A stretch of 64,000 nucleotides of DNA from Cocos nucifera. Its lineage: Eukaryota; Streptophyta; Magnoliopsida; Arecales; Arecaceae. Position 1 is the stretch's first letter. Each line of letters opens with the position of its first letter. Under the pieces are notes generated by a model. That model saw only the letters and a program-made list of their open reading frames with translations. It did not search any database and was not told the DNA's origin. The stretch lies in assembly GCA_006176705.1 (NCBI GenBank), contig QRFJ01002296.1, forward strand, positions 180,683 to 244,682. The letters are read 5' to 3'. The position numbers and the translations under genes are program-made. This document shows, piece by piece, positions 48,001 to 60,294 of the stretch.

Positions 48001-49000
48001 NNNNNNNNNNNNNNNNNNNNNNNNNNNNNNNNNNNNNNNNNNNNNNNNNNNNNNNNNNNNNNNNNNNNNNNNNNNNNNNNNNNNNNNNNNNNNNNNNNNN
48101 NNNNNNNNNNNNNNNNNNNNNNNNNNNNNNNNNNNNNNNNNNNNNNNNNNNNNNNNNNNNNNNNNNNNNNNNNNNNNNNNNNNNNNNNNNNNNNNNNNNN
48201 NNNNNNNNNNNNNNNNNNNNNNNNNNNNNNNNNNNNNNNNNNNNNNNNNNNNNNNNNNNNNNNNNNNNNNNNNNNNNNNNNNNNNNNNNNNNNNNNNNNN
48301 NNNNNNNNNNNNNNNNNNNNNNNNNNNNNNNNNNNNNNNNNNNNNNNNNNNNNNNNNNNNNNNNNNNNNNNNNNNNNNNNNNNNNNNNNNNNNNNNNNNN
48401 NNNNNNNNNNNNNNNNNNNNNNNNNNNNNNNNNNNNNNNNNNNNNNNNNNNNNNNNNNNNNNNNNNNNNNNNNNNNNNNNNNNNNNNNNNNNNNNNNNNN
48501 NNNNNNNNNNNNNNNNNNNNNNNNNNNNNNNNNNNNNNNNNNNNNNNNNNNNNNNNNNNNNNNNNNNNNNNNNNNNNNNNNNNNNNNNNNNNNNNNNNNN
48601 NNNNNNNNNNNNNNNNNNNNNNNNNNNNNNNNNNNNNNNNNNNNNNNNNNNNNNNNNNNNNNNNNNNNNNNNNNNNNNNNNNNNNNNNNNNNNNNNNNNN
48701 NNNNNNNNNNNNNNNNNNNNNNNNNNNNNNNNNNNNNNNNNNNNNNNNNNNNNNNNNNNNNNNNNNNNNNNNNNNNNNNNNNNNNNNNNNNNNNNNNNNN
48801 NNNNNNNNNNNNNNNNNNNNNNNNNNNNNNNNNNNNNNNNNNNNNNNNNNNNNNNNNNNNNNNNNNNNNNNNNNNNNNNNNNNNNNNNNNNNNNNNNNNN
48901 NNNNNNNNNNNNNNNNNNNNNNNNNNNNNNNNNNNNNNNNNNNNNNNNNNNNNNNNNNNNNNNNNNNNNNNNNNNNNNNNNNNNNNNNNNNNNNNNNNNN
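48001..49000. other. Assembly gap (1000 N)
   Basis: A round 1000-base run of N. By homology the missing sequence should be the rest of one LTR plus about 1.5 kb of leader, near 3.8 kb, so the gap length is nominal. Confidence 0.95.
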
Positions 49001-49336
49001 TTAACTAAGGAGTGGATCAATATTCTGGATATGGTGAGATTCATGAATTAGTGATCAATTTTGGATGCATCATGATTAGAGAATCATTGAACAAGAGTTG
49101 TTCACTCATTGGCTAACCCATCTTCAATAACTATTAGGTAAAGTGATGAGTCAGTTGGTGAGACCGCACCACCCACTAGAAATCATTAATCATGAAGATT
49201 TTCACATTTCTACAGATAAAGTATAGGGATCCAAGAAAATAGTGGGAGCTAATTTGTTTAAAAATAAAATTCTTAAATAAATTGGTCAAGTCATAATTAC
49301 AGTATCTAACTAAAATCTTTGACTCTCTACAGTAAA
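49001..49336 (+). other. Family B copy 2 leader, 3' end
   Basis: Aligns with 43648-43982. Keeps the acceptor CTCTACAG (ending 49332) before the gag ATG at 49337. Confidence 0.8.
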
Positions 49337-52300
49337 ATGTCCGCTTCCAACTCATTAGCACGTATCCTGGACACACATAGATTGACTGGACCTAATTACA
49401 AAGATTGGCTCAGAAACTATAAAATTATTTTGAATTTCGAGAAGTTAACCCATGTATTGGACCAGTACCCTTCCACCTTACCAGCTTGTCCATCCACTGA
49501 ATAGAGAACGTCTCTGAAAAAATGGATAGACAAAGATAATAAGGCCAGATATTACATGTTGGGCTCGATGTCTGATGAGCTCCAGCACCAACATGAAGAT
49601 ATCGGGACTGCTCACCAAATGTTGGCTCACCTGTAGGAGATGTTTGGTGAACAGAGTCGTGCAGCCAAGTATCAAGTCACGAAATGATCTTTTAAGGCTA
49701 AGATGCGTGATAGGCAGTCAGTCCAAGATCACTGTCTGATGATGATCAAGAACTTGGAAGAGCTTGAGAAACTTGGTGTGAAGTTAGACTTAGATCTGCA
49801 AAATGATGTTATTCTGCAATCCTTGACTGATGCATATGGGCAATTCATCATGAATTACCACATGCATAAATTTCAAAATTCCTTGGCCGAATTAATGAAC
49901 ATGCTGGTCACCGCTGAACTTTCTATGAAAGGTTCTAAAGGCTCAGTTCTTGCTATAGAACAGACTTTTTCTAAAAAAAAATCTTATGAAAAGAAAAAGA
50001 AGTCTACGAAAAAGTAAAAAATGGAAGGAGCAAAGAAGAAGGTAGAGCCGAAGAAGAAGGCCGATGTCAAAGGAAAGTGTTTCCATTGCAACAGCGATGG
50101 CTATTGGAAGCAGAACTGCCCTACTTACCTGGCCACCCTGAAGAACAAGAAGGAAGGTCCTTCTAGAGGTATGCTCATTATTGAGTCTAACCTTATGATT
50201 TCTTCTGCATCCAGTTGGATGCTTGACTCTGGTTCTAGTGCTCATCTATGCACTTCCATGCAGGGTCTTGAGGATAGCAGGAGGCTAAGGGATGGAGACA
50301 TGATCCTATGCATTGAAAATAGAGCAAGAGTTGCTGCAGTGGCCGTGGAAACATATCCTCTTCGATTACCATCTGGTTTAGACTTAGTTTTGAAAGACTG
50401 TTATTATGTGCCTGCAGCTAGCAGGAATTTGATTTCTGTTTCATGCTTAGCACTAGAAGGCTATGTGATTACCTTCTTTAAGGACCATTGTAATATTCTT
50501 TATAAAAGAAATAAAATTGCAAATGGTTTCCTTATTAATGATCTTTATCAGCTACATATTGATGTACCTGTTCTAACTATCGAACAAAATGCGAATGCCA
50601 AACGACCTAGGGATAGTTCCAACGATAGATATCTATGGCACCTGAGATTAGATCATATAGCAGAAGATAGGATCAACAAATTGGAGAAAAATGGGCTATT
50701 GAGTCCATTGAATTTTGAGTCATATCCAATTTGTGAATCTTGTCTTCAAGGCAAAATGACCAAACTCCCTTTTATAGGACATGGGGAAAGGGCCACGGAC
50801 CTCCTTGCCCTAGTACATACTGATGTGTGTGGCCCATTTGATGTACCGATTAGAGGCAATTTTGTCTACTTTATTATCTTTACTGATGATCTGTCTAGGT
50901 ATGGATATGTGTATCTTATGAGACACAAGTCTGAAGCTTTTGAAAAGTTCAAAGAATTCAGACATGAAGTAGAAAAATAAACTGAAAAACCCATTAAGGT
51001 TCTTCGATCAAATCGAGGAGGTGAATACTTTAGCCAAAAATTTCTAGACTATCTCAAGAAAAATGGCATAGTCTCTCAATGGACTCCATTATCGAGGAGG
51101 TGAATACTTTAGCCAAAAATTCCTAGACTATCTCAAGAACATCTCAACTCAATAAAGTTTCAGAACGAAGAAATCGGACTCTCTTAGATATGGTTCGATC
51201 CATGATGAGCTTCACAGACCTCCCTATTTTTCTTTGGGGATACTTATTGTTAACTTCAATTTATCTACTGAATAGGATTCCCTTTAAAACCGTTCCTACC
51301 ACACCGTATAAGATATGGCATGGTAAGAAACCAAGTCTGAGTCATCTCAAAATTTGGGGTTGTTCGACTCATGTCAAAAAACAACAAGTGGACAAGTTAG
51401 AGTTTAGGTCCTTCAGAGCTCGATTCATAGGATATCCTAAGGAGTCATTAGGATACTATTTCTACATTTTAGAAGACCATAATGTGATTATGAGTCGACA
51501 TGCCATTTTTCTTGAAAAATAGTTTATTCAAGATAGCGATATTGGAAAGCAGATTAAGCTTGATGAAAAAGTCTTACAAGCAACGAGCTAAGGATCAATT
51601 GAAATCAAACTAGGTTGAGCCAATAAGAATACTACCTCCTCCACCTCGTAGATCGAAAAGAGTTTCCCATCCCCCTGAAAGATACTTAGGTATTATTTTA
51701 GAGGAAGTAGAGAAAATGTTCCTCATAGGTAATGGTGCTCATGGTGATGACCCCAAAATCTACAATGAGGTGATATCAGATATCGACTCCGAGAAATGGC
51801 TAGAGGCAATGCAGTCAGAAATTGACTCGATGCACTCAAACCAAGTCTGGACCTTGGTAGATCCACTAGATGGTATAGTACCTATTGGGTGTAAATGAAT
51901 CTTCAAGAGAAAGATTGGTGCAGATGGGAATGTGGAGACGTTCAAGGCTAGACTAGTGGCAAAAGGTTATAGTCAATGCAAAGGCATTGACTCTCAGAAC
52001 ACCTTTTCTCTAGTGGCTATGCTAAAATCCATCCGCACATTGCTTACCGTTGCAACCTATTTCGATTATGAAATATGACAAATGGACGTGAAAACAACAT
52101 TCTTAAATGGATATCTTGAGGAAGATATCTATATGGAACAGCCGCTAGGTTTCACATCTAGTGATACTGATCACAAGGTTTGCAAGCTGCAAAGGTCCAT
52201 ATATGGACTTAAGCAAGCATCTCGGAGCTGGAACACTCATTTCAATGATGTGATCAAAATGTTTGATTTCATCAAAAATGAATAGGAACCATGTGTCTTC

Positions 52301-53322
52301 AAAAAGGTCAGTGGGAGCGCTGTTGTCTTCCTCGTATTGTACGTGGATGACATCCTCCTTATTGAAAATGATATTTCCATGTTGACAACAGTCAAAATAT
52401 GGTTGTCCAAAGAATTCTCCATGAAAGACCTAGGTGAAGCATCCTTTATTCTAGGAATTGAAGGTCTATAGGGATAGACCGAATAGGATGCTAGGACTTT
52501 CACAGAAGATGTACATAGAGAAAGTACTTAAAGAGGTTTAGTATGGAAAACTCTAAGAGGGGATTAATACCCTTCAGACATGGTATTCATCTTTCCAAGA
52601 AGATGTGCCCTAGCACACCTGAGGAAATAGAATGCATGAGCAAGATCCCTTATGCTTCTGCAATAGGGAGCCTCATGTATGCCATGCTATGTACACGACC
52701 TGATATAGCCCATGCTGTGAGTGTCACAAGCAGATATCAGTCAAATCCAGGTGAAGAACACTGGACTTCTGTGAAATGTATCCTTAAGTACTTAAGAAGA
52801 ACTAAGGATATGATGTTGGTCTTTGGTAATGGAGAACTCCAAGTCCAGGGATACACAGACTCGAATTTCATGTCCGACATAGATGATCGAAAGTCAACAT
52901 CTGAAAGTCTGTTTGTGTGCAATGGTGGTGCTGTCAGTTAGAAGAGTTTCAAGCAAATCGTGATAGCAGATTCCACCATGGAAGCAGAATATATCGCTGC
53001 ATCAGAGGCTACGAAGGAAGCATTCTGGTACAAAAAGTTTGCTGCAGAAATCAGAGTAATGCCATCAGATGCCATTCCTCTATACTGCGACAACAATGGC
53101 ACCATAGCCCTTGCTAAGGAGCCGAGATCTCATCAGAAATTCAAGCACATTGAGTGGCGATACCACCTCATCCACGATTATCTTGAGAAGGATTACGTCG
53201 AGGTCAAGAGAGTCAACTCCGCAGACAATGTGGCAGACCCACTTACAAAGCCGTTGGGATAACAAAAAATCGAAGCCCACCTTGAGAAGATGGGACTTAG
53301 ACTTGTAGCCAATTGGCTTTAG
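49337..53322 (+). pseudogene. Family B copy 2 gag-pol (many nonsense changes)
   Basis: Same domain order as copy 1: gag, knuckle CFHCNSDGYWKQNC (the His before the last Cys is now Tyr), protease WMLDSGSSAH, integrase, RT, RNase H. Zinc knuckle to early integrase is open for 319 codons (50021-50980). Stops are frequent and nearly all are C-to-T or G-to-A relative to copy 1 (Gln to TAG/TAA, Trp to TGA/TAG). A segment of about 47 bases of integrase is duplicated at 51013-51139. Not functional. Confidence 0.92.
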
Positions 53323-53336
53323 GATAAGTGGGAGAT

Positions 53337-55584
53337 TGTTAGATATATGTGCCCTAGAAGCCAGAATTGGCTGACACTTGTAATACACTTCTAGGGGCAA
53401 AATTATAATTTTGATTATTATCAATAAAATAGGTTATTTTCTATTACATATGTGTATTTAGTGTCAAGTTAATGGTAATGATAATTCATATTTTCAAGAG
53501 TTAAAAATTTAAGACATGAATAATCATTATTAACTTATAAAATGCTCCCGACCATAGGATCATCACAAGGATGGTGATTGATCCGAAAGGTTGGTGTACA
53601 ATACTTCTCTTTAGTAGATGAGTCTTGAGTCTATGATGTAGAGACACCGGAGTGAGAGTACAAGTACTCGTTAGAGAACGAGGGCACTGAGCGTGACCAC
53701 CTCGAGTAGTCATTAGGAAGTCTACCTTCTCGTCAATGACTGACTCGATGCTGTAGTAAATGTGTCTGGTTCTTTGACCTGAGATGCATCGGTAGTTCAC
53801 CTTGAGGGTGTTATAGTTTGACTACACCATAACTCGGTCTCCTAGCCATATGAAATCCTGAGGTGTATGTTGGCTATAGCATGTTCATTGTAGGAACTGG
53901 ATTGCATCAAGATGAAATCTATCTATCTCGGTGGTAGAGGAGCAGCCCTATGATGATCATGAGAATCAAGTCCAGAAGCCCATGGCCATGGCAGAGTGAA
54001 ATAATAGAAAGAGTTTCTATTTAGGTTTTCACATCAGACTCGAATCGAATGATTACATCATATGACAAAAACTAGGGTTTGACGAGTTCATCTTAACCCT
54101 AATCTGATCGGAGCTCAAGATAGAAGAACTTAATCACACAAGTAGCAGCACCAAAAGATTTGCATTCAGCTCTGATGGGTTGCCACCATATACTGCTAGG
54201 TGTCACTAGTAGATTTTGGAATCAATTAGAATGATTTAGATGATCGATCATTCTAACTGTATGAATCAGAAGAGTTCTGATCCATTGAAAGGAGTTTCGA
54301 TAATGTCGATAATAGAGATCATGACATATCCCATTACCATATAGAATTGAACCTAACTGGGTCACACAAACAAGGGTTTAAATCTGGTGATCATCAATTG
54401 AACTGATCCAGTTCAATTGATCTGAATGAGATTCAATTAGGTTCAAGAAAATCGTGCTAGCACTCGATTGAACCTAACATTCTTCTTTTACTATCATAAA
54501 TAGTTGTCCTAACTGAGCCAAAGGAGTTTGTGCTCGATTAGAGGCCTTCACTTGGTCTGACTTGAGCTTGTCCAGGTTAAAAAAGATTGTCTTATTTTGT
54601 AAGATATTACCTACCATTTTTGGTCACCTGTCATTTCCCGTTCTTTGACTTTGGTCAAAAGTTAACCTTTGACTAGTCAAATGTTGACCATTGATACTTT
54701 GACTTTTGTCCATATGTCGTGCACCTATTGGAGAGCTGGTGGGGGCTTGTCCCCTTACCAGAATCTGGCAAGAAGGAGGGCGCATGGCGTGCGCCCAAGC
54801 TGGAGGTGCCCAGGAGTCCCTATTGGATAGGGACTCCATCTCCTTTTTGAATTCCAAACAGACTCTTCCTAAGAACCAAGTTTGACTGGTCTTGGGTGCC
54901 ATCTAAGGAGGAATCCAACGGACTCTATTCTCACCAATCAGATTTAGATCTAATTTTACAAAGGGTTGTGATTGGTTGGGAAGAAGAGGAGTTGGATCAT
55001 GCATAGTTTATAAATAAGACCCTGCGCCCAACTCAAAGAGCATAGAAAAATCCCACGCCCCAAGGCTACATCTCCTCTCCTCCTCCATGCCAAGTCCATC
55101 TTCTCCCTCTCCTCTCCACACCCAAAGAAGTTTGGGATCTTAGTTGGTGCAATCCAGATTGGAGAAAAGCGACAGAAAGCTAGAAGGTTGCGCTGCTGTG
55201 AAGGACAACTGCTGATCTTCGAAAGGTATTTTGAAGATCCTCCAGATCATATCCAGATCTGATTTTTGGAGATGTGATAGAGAAGAAGAGGATCTCCAGA
55301 TCCAGTCTGAGTGGATACCGATAGAGATCAGGCACTTGCATGGCTAGATCCAGAACCTTCTACTGCTTACAGGATCATCAACGGATAATAGGATTACCTT
55401 ACATCAAGGTAAATTAAATATGATTTAATTTATCTAGATTTTATTTTAATTGTTAAAATAAATAAGAATCAAATCTAAAACATCCTAGATTTGATTCAGA
55501 TCAAAGAAATTTTTTTTTAAAATATATCGCTTGATCCAATCAGATCTGAACGAACTTGGTCCAGAAAATCAGGATTATCCTTCA
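53337..55584 (+). repeat. Family B 3' LTR (2248 bp)
   Basis: Matches 39830-42110 with small deletions (for example near 53462) and several substitutions per line. Ends CCTTCA, followed by the ATAAT duplication. Confidence 0.93.
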
Positions 55585-55864
55585 ATAATGAGATAACCTA
55601 ATCGCTATGGAAGATTTGATCCTGATTTGATCAGAATCTAAATCTAATTAATTTATAATTTGATTAGAATTTTATTGGATTGGGTTAAGCCTAAATTAGT
55701 TGGATTTAATCTGGTCTAATTGGGTCTAGATTAATTGGTTTGGTTGAAACTAATTAAGACTAAGTCAAATAAGTTTGAATTTGAACCTTCCTTTTCCCTG
55801 TGCCACCCTACTTTGACTTTTCCATGCATACTTTGGTTTTGCATGAGAATTCTCACACACAGAA
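55585..55864 (+). repeat. Element A 3' LTR, second part (truncated)
   Basis: Resumes LTR A after the family B array, matching about 31871-32166. It ends within CACACACAGAAG; the remaining roughly 1.2 kb present in the 5' LTR is absent. Confidence 0.85.
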
Positions 55865-55869
55865 GTTAT

Positions 55870-57085
55870 TTGTAACTGATCTATGGCAGCGGTTTCTTAA
55901 AATCACTGCTATAAGTCGATCTATGGTAGTAGTTATTTGTAACTACTACCATATATTTTTTTTAATTTTTTTAAATATTATATAATTTTAAAATTTAATG
56001 CACATCTTCATCATTCATTATCTAAATAATTATCATTAGAATATCATCGTAAAAGATCACCTCGATCCGATGGCCCTAGCTTCATTGATCAGAAAAATTT
56101 GATTTTGATGACCACGAACGATGATGCGATGATCTGATAGATGGAGATCTTCGATAAATTCAAAAATCTATAACAATGATCTCAATTATATTTATAGCAT
56201 ATTATCAAAGTTTTACTTCAATCGGATATCGTTATCTTGATCAATTTAGTATAGGTTAATTTCGACCGTTAAATGATAAACGAATGATCAAAGGATCAGA
56301 TGGTGTCCGATTATAAAATAATTTTTTTTATAAATAATCTTGGCTACTACTTTAATCATTTTTTATGGTGGTGATTATAAAATTCAACTTGTGAGATTAA
56401 TAATGATCTAAAACTATATATCACCTGATAACCATTATTAAACTCTATTTATTATTATGCTTGTGCTTTTACAATATCTGCTTAACATGAATAGTTCATA
56501 CGAAAATGATTTGAATTTTACTATCATAGCTGCATAAAATAATTAAAATTATAATAAAGATCATTTAACTAAAAAATTATCTCATAATCGAACGTTGTTT
56601 AGCCTTTTGATTGCTTGTTTCTAATTTAACGATCGAAATTATTTCGTACTAAATTGACCATGATAATGGTATCTGATTGAAGTAAAACTTTGATAATATG
56701 CTACAAATATCATCAAGATCATCATTGTAGATTTTTAGATCGATCAAAGATCTTCATCTATCAGATCATCGCATCGTCGTTCGTGATCATTGAAATTAAA
56801 TTTTTTTTGATCGATGAAGCTAGGGCCATCGAATCGAGGCGATCTTTTATGATGATACTCTAATGATAATTATTTAGATAACGAATGATGAAGATGAGCA
56901 TTAAATTTTAAAATTATATAATATTTAAAAAAATAAAAAAAAATTATTTTCAATCTATGGCAATGGTTATTGAAAATCACTACTATAGATCTATGGCAGT
57001 GGTTAGAAATCACTGTCGTAGATCTATTATAGTGGTTTTCAGTAATCGCTATCGTAGATCTATGGCAGTGGTTTAAAAATTGCTA
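55870..57085. repeat. Large palindrome, arms about 450-490 bases
   Basis: About 55870-56330 matches the reverse complement of about 56590-57085, with a loop near 260 bases. Landmarks present in both arms: AATTATCATTAGA, GATGGCCCTAGCTTCAT, GATGCGATGATCTGATAGAT, TTATCAAAGTTTTACTTCAAT. Sites of the CTATGGCAGTGGTT type sit at both outer ends. Confidence 0.85.
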
Positions 57086-57109
57086 CCATAGGTTAGGTTA
57101 AAAATTTTT

Positions 57110-57560
57110 TAAATTTTTCTTTTCTTTCGTGCGCTCTCTCGCCCCTTGTCTCCATCGTCGGTGAGGCTCCACCCAAGTCCTTCCCCTCCGATCGATGTCG
57201 CCCCTCCTTCTCCCCGACCAGCCCCGCCTCCCCGATAGTCTTCACCCATCCCCCTGTGCCGGCCCCTCTCCGATGGTCTTCGCCCACCCCAGGCCCATCC
57301 AATCCTCCGCTCGTCCCACCCCCTGCGCTGCCCTTTCCATCCCCAACCTCCACCATCCCATGCCCTCCCAATCCATACCCTCCCATCCCCGACCGCCATC
57401 GCCATCCCTGCCCTCCCCATCCCCGACCGCCACCGTCCACCCCTACCCTCCCCCATCCCCGGCCGCCACCACCCTTGCCCTCCCCCATCCTCAGTCGCCG
57501 CACCCACCCCCTGCCCTTCCCCATCCCTAATCACCCACCCCCTGCCCTCCCCCTCCCCTA
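57110..57560. repeat. C-rich low-complexity tract
   Basis: Dense CCC runs on the plus strand (CCCATCCCCGACCGCC-like). All frames stay open and read proline-rich or glycine-rich. I treat the frames as composition artefacts within the 5' region of the CACTA element. The G-rich minus strand could form quadruplexes. Confidence 0.7.
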
Positions 57561-57959
57561 GCCTCTCCATCACGGTGCCCTCCAGACCCCTCTCCTCTCT
57601 CTCTTTCCTCTTTCTCTTTCTCTCTCTTCTCTCTCTATCTCACTATCTTGCTCTTATATTGTAGGTTACTTCTAGCGCCGTCATCTTTCTCTAGCACCAT
57701 CATCGATGACCCTCAGAGCTTTCGGTGCGACTCTCTCTCTGTAACCGTAGGTATAATTTTTATTTTAATTTTATAGTATTATTTATTAATCACTGGACTA
57801 GATCTGTCAATGGATCAGATTCGGATCGAAACTTGAATATTCAGATTTAGACTCAATTTTAATTATTAGTACTTGATCCAAATTCGAATATCCGATGGGT
57901 CTGTACTTGAAGTATCAGATCTGAATCCTAATGAATCTCGGATTTCCAAATCTAATTTT

Positions 57960-58195
57960 GGGATCCAATTTCGTGCCATGCCATGTCGGTAGGCCATACC
58001 GTGCCATGTCGGTAGGTTGTACCATGCCATGCCGTGCCGTGTTGGTAGGCCATGCCATACTGGTAGGTCGTATCGTGCCTTGGACCATGCCATGTCGGTA
58101 GGTTATGCCGTGTTATGCTATATCGATAGTCCATGCCTTGGGTCATACCGTGCTGTGTCGGTAGGCCGTGCCGTATCGTGCCATGCCGACCGCTA
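57960..58195. repeat. Degenerate tandem repeat (CCATGCCATGTCGGTAGG)
   Basis: Irregular units of about 15-25 bases built from GTGCCATGCC and GTCGGTAGG recur more than a dozen times. No protein support for the open frames across it. Confidence 0.8.
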
Positions 58196-58780
58196 AGAGA
58201 ACCTCCGATCGCTAAGAGAACCCCTATCTTGTTACTTTTGTTTATTGCATTGGATAGTGATACACCCGTCAATTGATTAGTGTACATAATTTTTGACATC
58301 TGTATATTTATATATAATTGTATGGATGGTACCTAGGCATATCTTTGATTATTGTTCAACATGTTATATTGATTAATGTTCATTAACGTTGCAGGTCACG
58401 ATGGCACCAAAAAGCCATCTAGCTTTCATCCTTGTCTCTCGATGGATTATGTGAAGTTCAACATCTGAGGAGCAGTCAAAGTATACGCCATTCATCTCCA
58501 CATTGATTGCTCAAGGATCTTCACCATCGGCATCTACTCCACCGGCAGCATCTACTCTACTAGCATCTGAGCCTCCACCATCACCCATATCTTCGACACA
58601 TGCTACTCCATCGATATCTGAGTGTACATTTTTATTATATTATTTATTTATTTTATATAGTATTTATATATTTATATATTTATATAATATATTTTCATTG
58701 TAGATGCATCATCCAGCCAGACATTTTGCAGTCCCACACATATGGCGCATGTGTGGAACCGCCAGCATTAGGTGATGCTG
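58196..58780. other. CACTA element spacer, nothing firm
   Basis: Between the tandem repeat and the recognisable transposase. A short Ser/Pro-rich frame (58503-58703) may be the start of the protein but has no diagnostic motif. Confidence 0.35.
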
Positions 58781-60133
58781 CAGTATGATATGAAGGAAAG
58801 GCCAGTAGGGGAGACCGCGTAGGAGATGCATTCCTTTTATGGAGTGCTTATGAGGTAGTCAGACATTATTCCCATAGAGCCTAGAGACTGGCGATTAATA
58901 GATGATGCTGTCAGGGATCGAGTGTGGGAGGAGATATGGATAAGTATATCTTAATTATATTGATGCATTTTACATGTTTACACTATGTTTGATTAGAATA
59001 ATTTTATAACTAACTTTTGATAACTTTATGCAGAGGAGGTATGATTTTTCTGATCATGAGAGAGCTCGAGATGCCCGACTGAAGAAGATTAGAAAGTTAT
59101 ACCGAGGCTACAAGGTCAAGCTCCATAGAGGATGGCATGAGCACTGATGAGACACTCTAGAAGAGCTTGTTCCTTGGATACAGGATCATCCACCGAGTCA
59201 GTGGGAGAAGATGGTTATACATTAGAGGAGCCAGAAGTTTGAGGTAAAATTACTAACTTTTAAATTTTTTAATCTACTTAAAATTATGTTAAAATATTTT
59301 TTTAAATATTTATTATTTATTTGAATACTTGTTAGGCTATCTTCCATCAGAATCGAGAGAATCGAGCAGCTCAGGAGTATATGCACACTCTCGACCGTGA
59401 GTCTATAGCCAGTCATATGTATAAAGAGATAATAAATTCTAAATCTTACTAAATAAATTAAATTAATATATTTTTTTATGTTTTAGATAAATTGATCCAT
59501 TGTTATAGCTGATGAGAGATGGAGTGATGCCTAGTCGTAGCAAGATTTTTCGATCCAACCATATGGACAAGAAGGATAGGTCGATGAACGCCACGATTGT
59601 AAGAATTTTTATAAGTATTAAATATATTAATATATATGATTAATATTATAGCATTTCTTATATAATTTTATTTAAATTTATAATTATAGGATCAGTTAGA
59701 TGCGCTCACGAGTGAGGGCCCGGATACCTTTGGCCCCTATGACCATCTATCTCAAGTCTTGAGGCTTGAGCACTCTAGGAGGATCCGATACAAGTCTGGA
59801 CATACGTCGACCAGCTATTGGTTTGAGGTGAGCATCTCTTCACAGGCTTTTGATGTTGTCAGTTGGAAGGAGCTTGAGGAGGCATTGGCACAGGCAGATC
59901 ATGTTGTAATGCGGGCAGATCAGGTTGAGAAGCGCACATTTCATCTAGAGGGCATCGTAAGAGATATGGTATCAACGCTCAGCGTACATTTTGAAGGTAC
60001 CTTCATAAACTTTGAGGATTTGTTGGCCCACATTCTAGCTCTGGCTCCGGCTTCGGCTCCAGCTCCAACTTCGGCTCCAACTCATGCTCCATCTCCTAGT
60101 GATGACGATGATATAGATTTAGAAAATTTTTGA
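58781..60133 (+). pseudogene. En/Spm (Ptta-type) transposase-like pseudogene
   Basis: Segments separated by AT-rich intron-like stretches read PIEPRDWRLIDDAVRDRVWE (58870-58935), RYDFSDHERARDARLKKIRK and QWEKMV (59040-59215), FHQNRENRAAQEYMHTL (59340-59395), MRDGVMPSRSKIF (59510-59560), and a final open exon of about 124 codons ending in an Ala/Pro/Ser repeat and an acidic tail (59759-60133). The order fits the plant transposase Ptta/En-Spm family, which binds subterminal repeats. TGA near 59145 and TAG near 59223 are in frame, so it appears dead. Confidence 0.7.
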
Positions 60134-60294
60134 TATTTTTTTTTGAAAAATATTTTAATAAATTTTATTCGATAATAAAATTTTAGCATTTCAAAAATAT
60201 TTTTATTTTTATAATATTTTTTTATGTTATATATCTTTGCATTTATCAAGTAAAATATATAAAAAATTAAAAATTTTATATTTTTTAATTATTC

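Larger units (their letters stand above)
39830..55584 (+). mobile_element. Family B copia tandem array (LTR-int-LTR-gap-int-LTR)
   Basis: Three LTRs (39830-42110, from 47947, 53337-55584) and two interiors with gag-pol (43983-47932 and 49337-53322) lie in the same orientation inside one GTAAT/ATAAT duplication. The middle LTR runs into an assembly gap after 54 bases, and those 54 bases are identical to the 3' LTR while differing at several positions from the 5' LTR. Confidence 0.85.
30488..55864 (+). mobile_element. Element A: copia retrotransposon (host of nested family B)
   Basis: 5' LTR 30488-33393, interior 33394-38445, 3' LTR from 38446. The 3' LTR is split at 39829/55585 by family B and ends abruptly near 55864, before its full length. 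LTRs start TGTTG. The first 76 bases of the two LTRs differ at about 11 positions, so the insertion is old. Protein order is protease, integrase, RT, RNase H, as in Ty1/copia. Confidence 0.9.

Noticed and set aside
47929..49051. Open frames of 343-371 codons across 48001-49000
   Set aside because: They consist of N translated as unknown residues; the sequence is an assembly gap.
57093..57573. Proline-rich (plus) and glycine-rich (minus) frames of 100-154 codons
   Set aside because: All frames stay open in this C-rich low-complexity tract; composition explains them.
57866..58299. His/Tyr/Gly-rich minus-strand frames
   Set aside because: Translation of the CCATGCC/GTCGGTAGG tandem repeat, not a gene.
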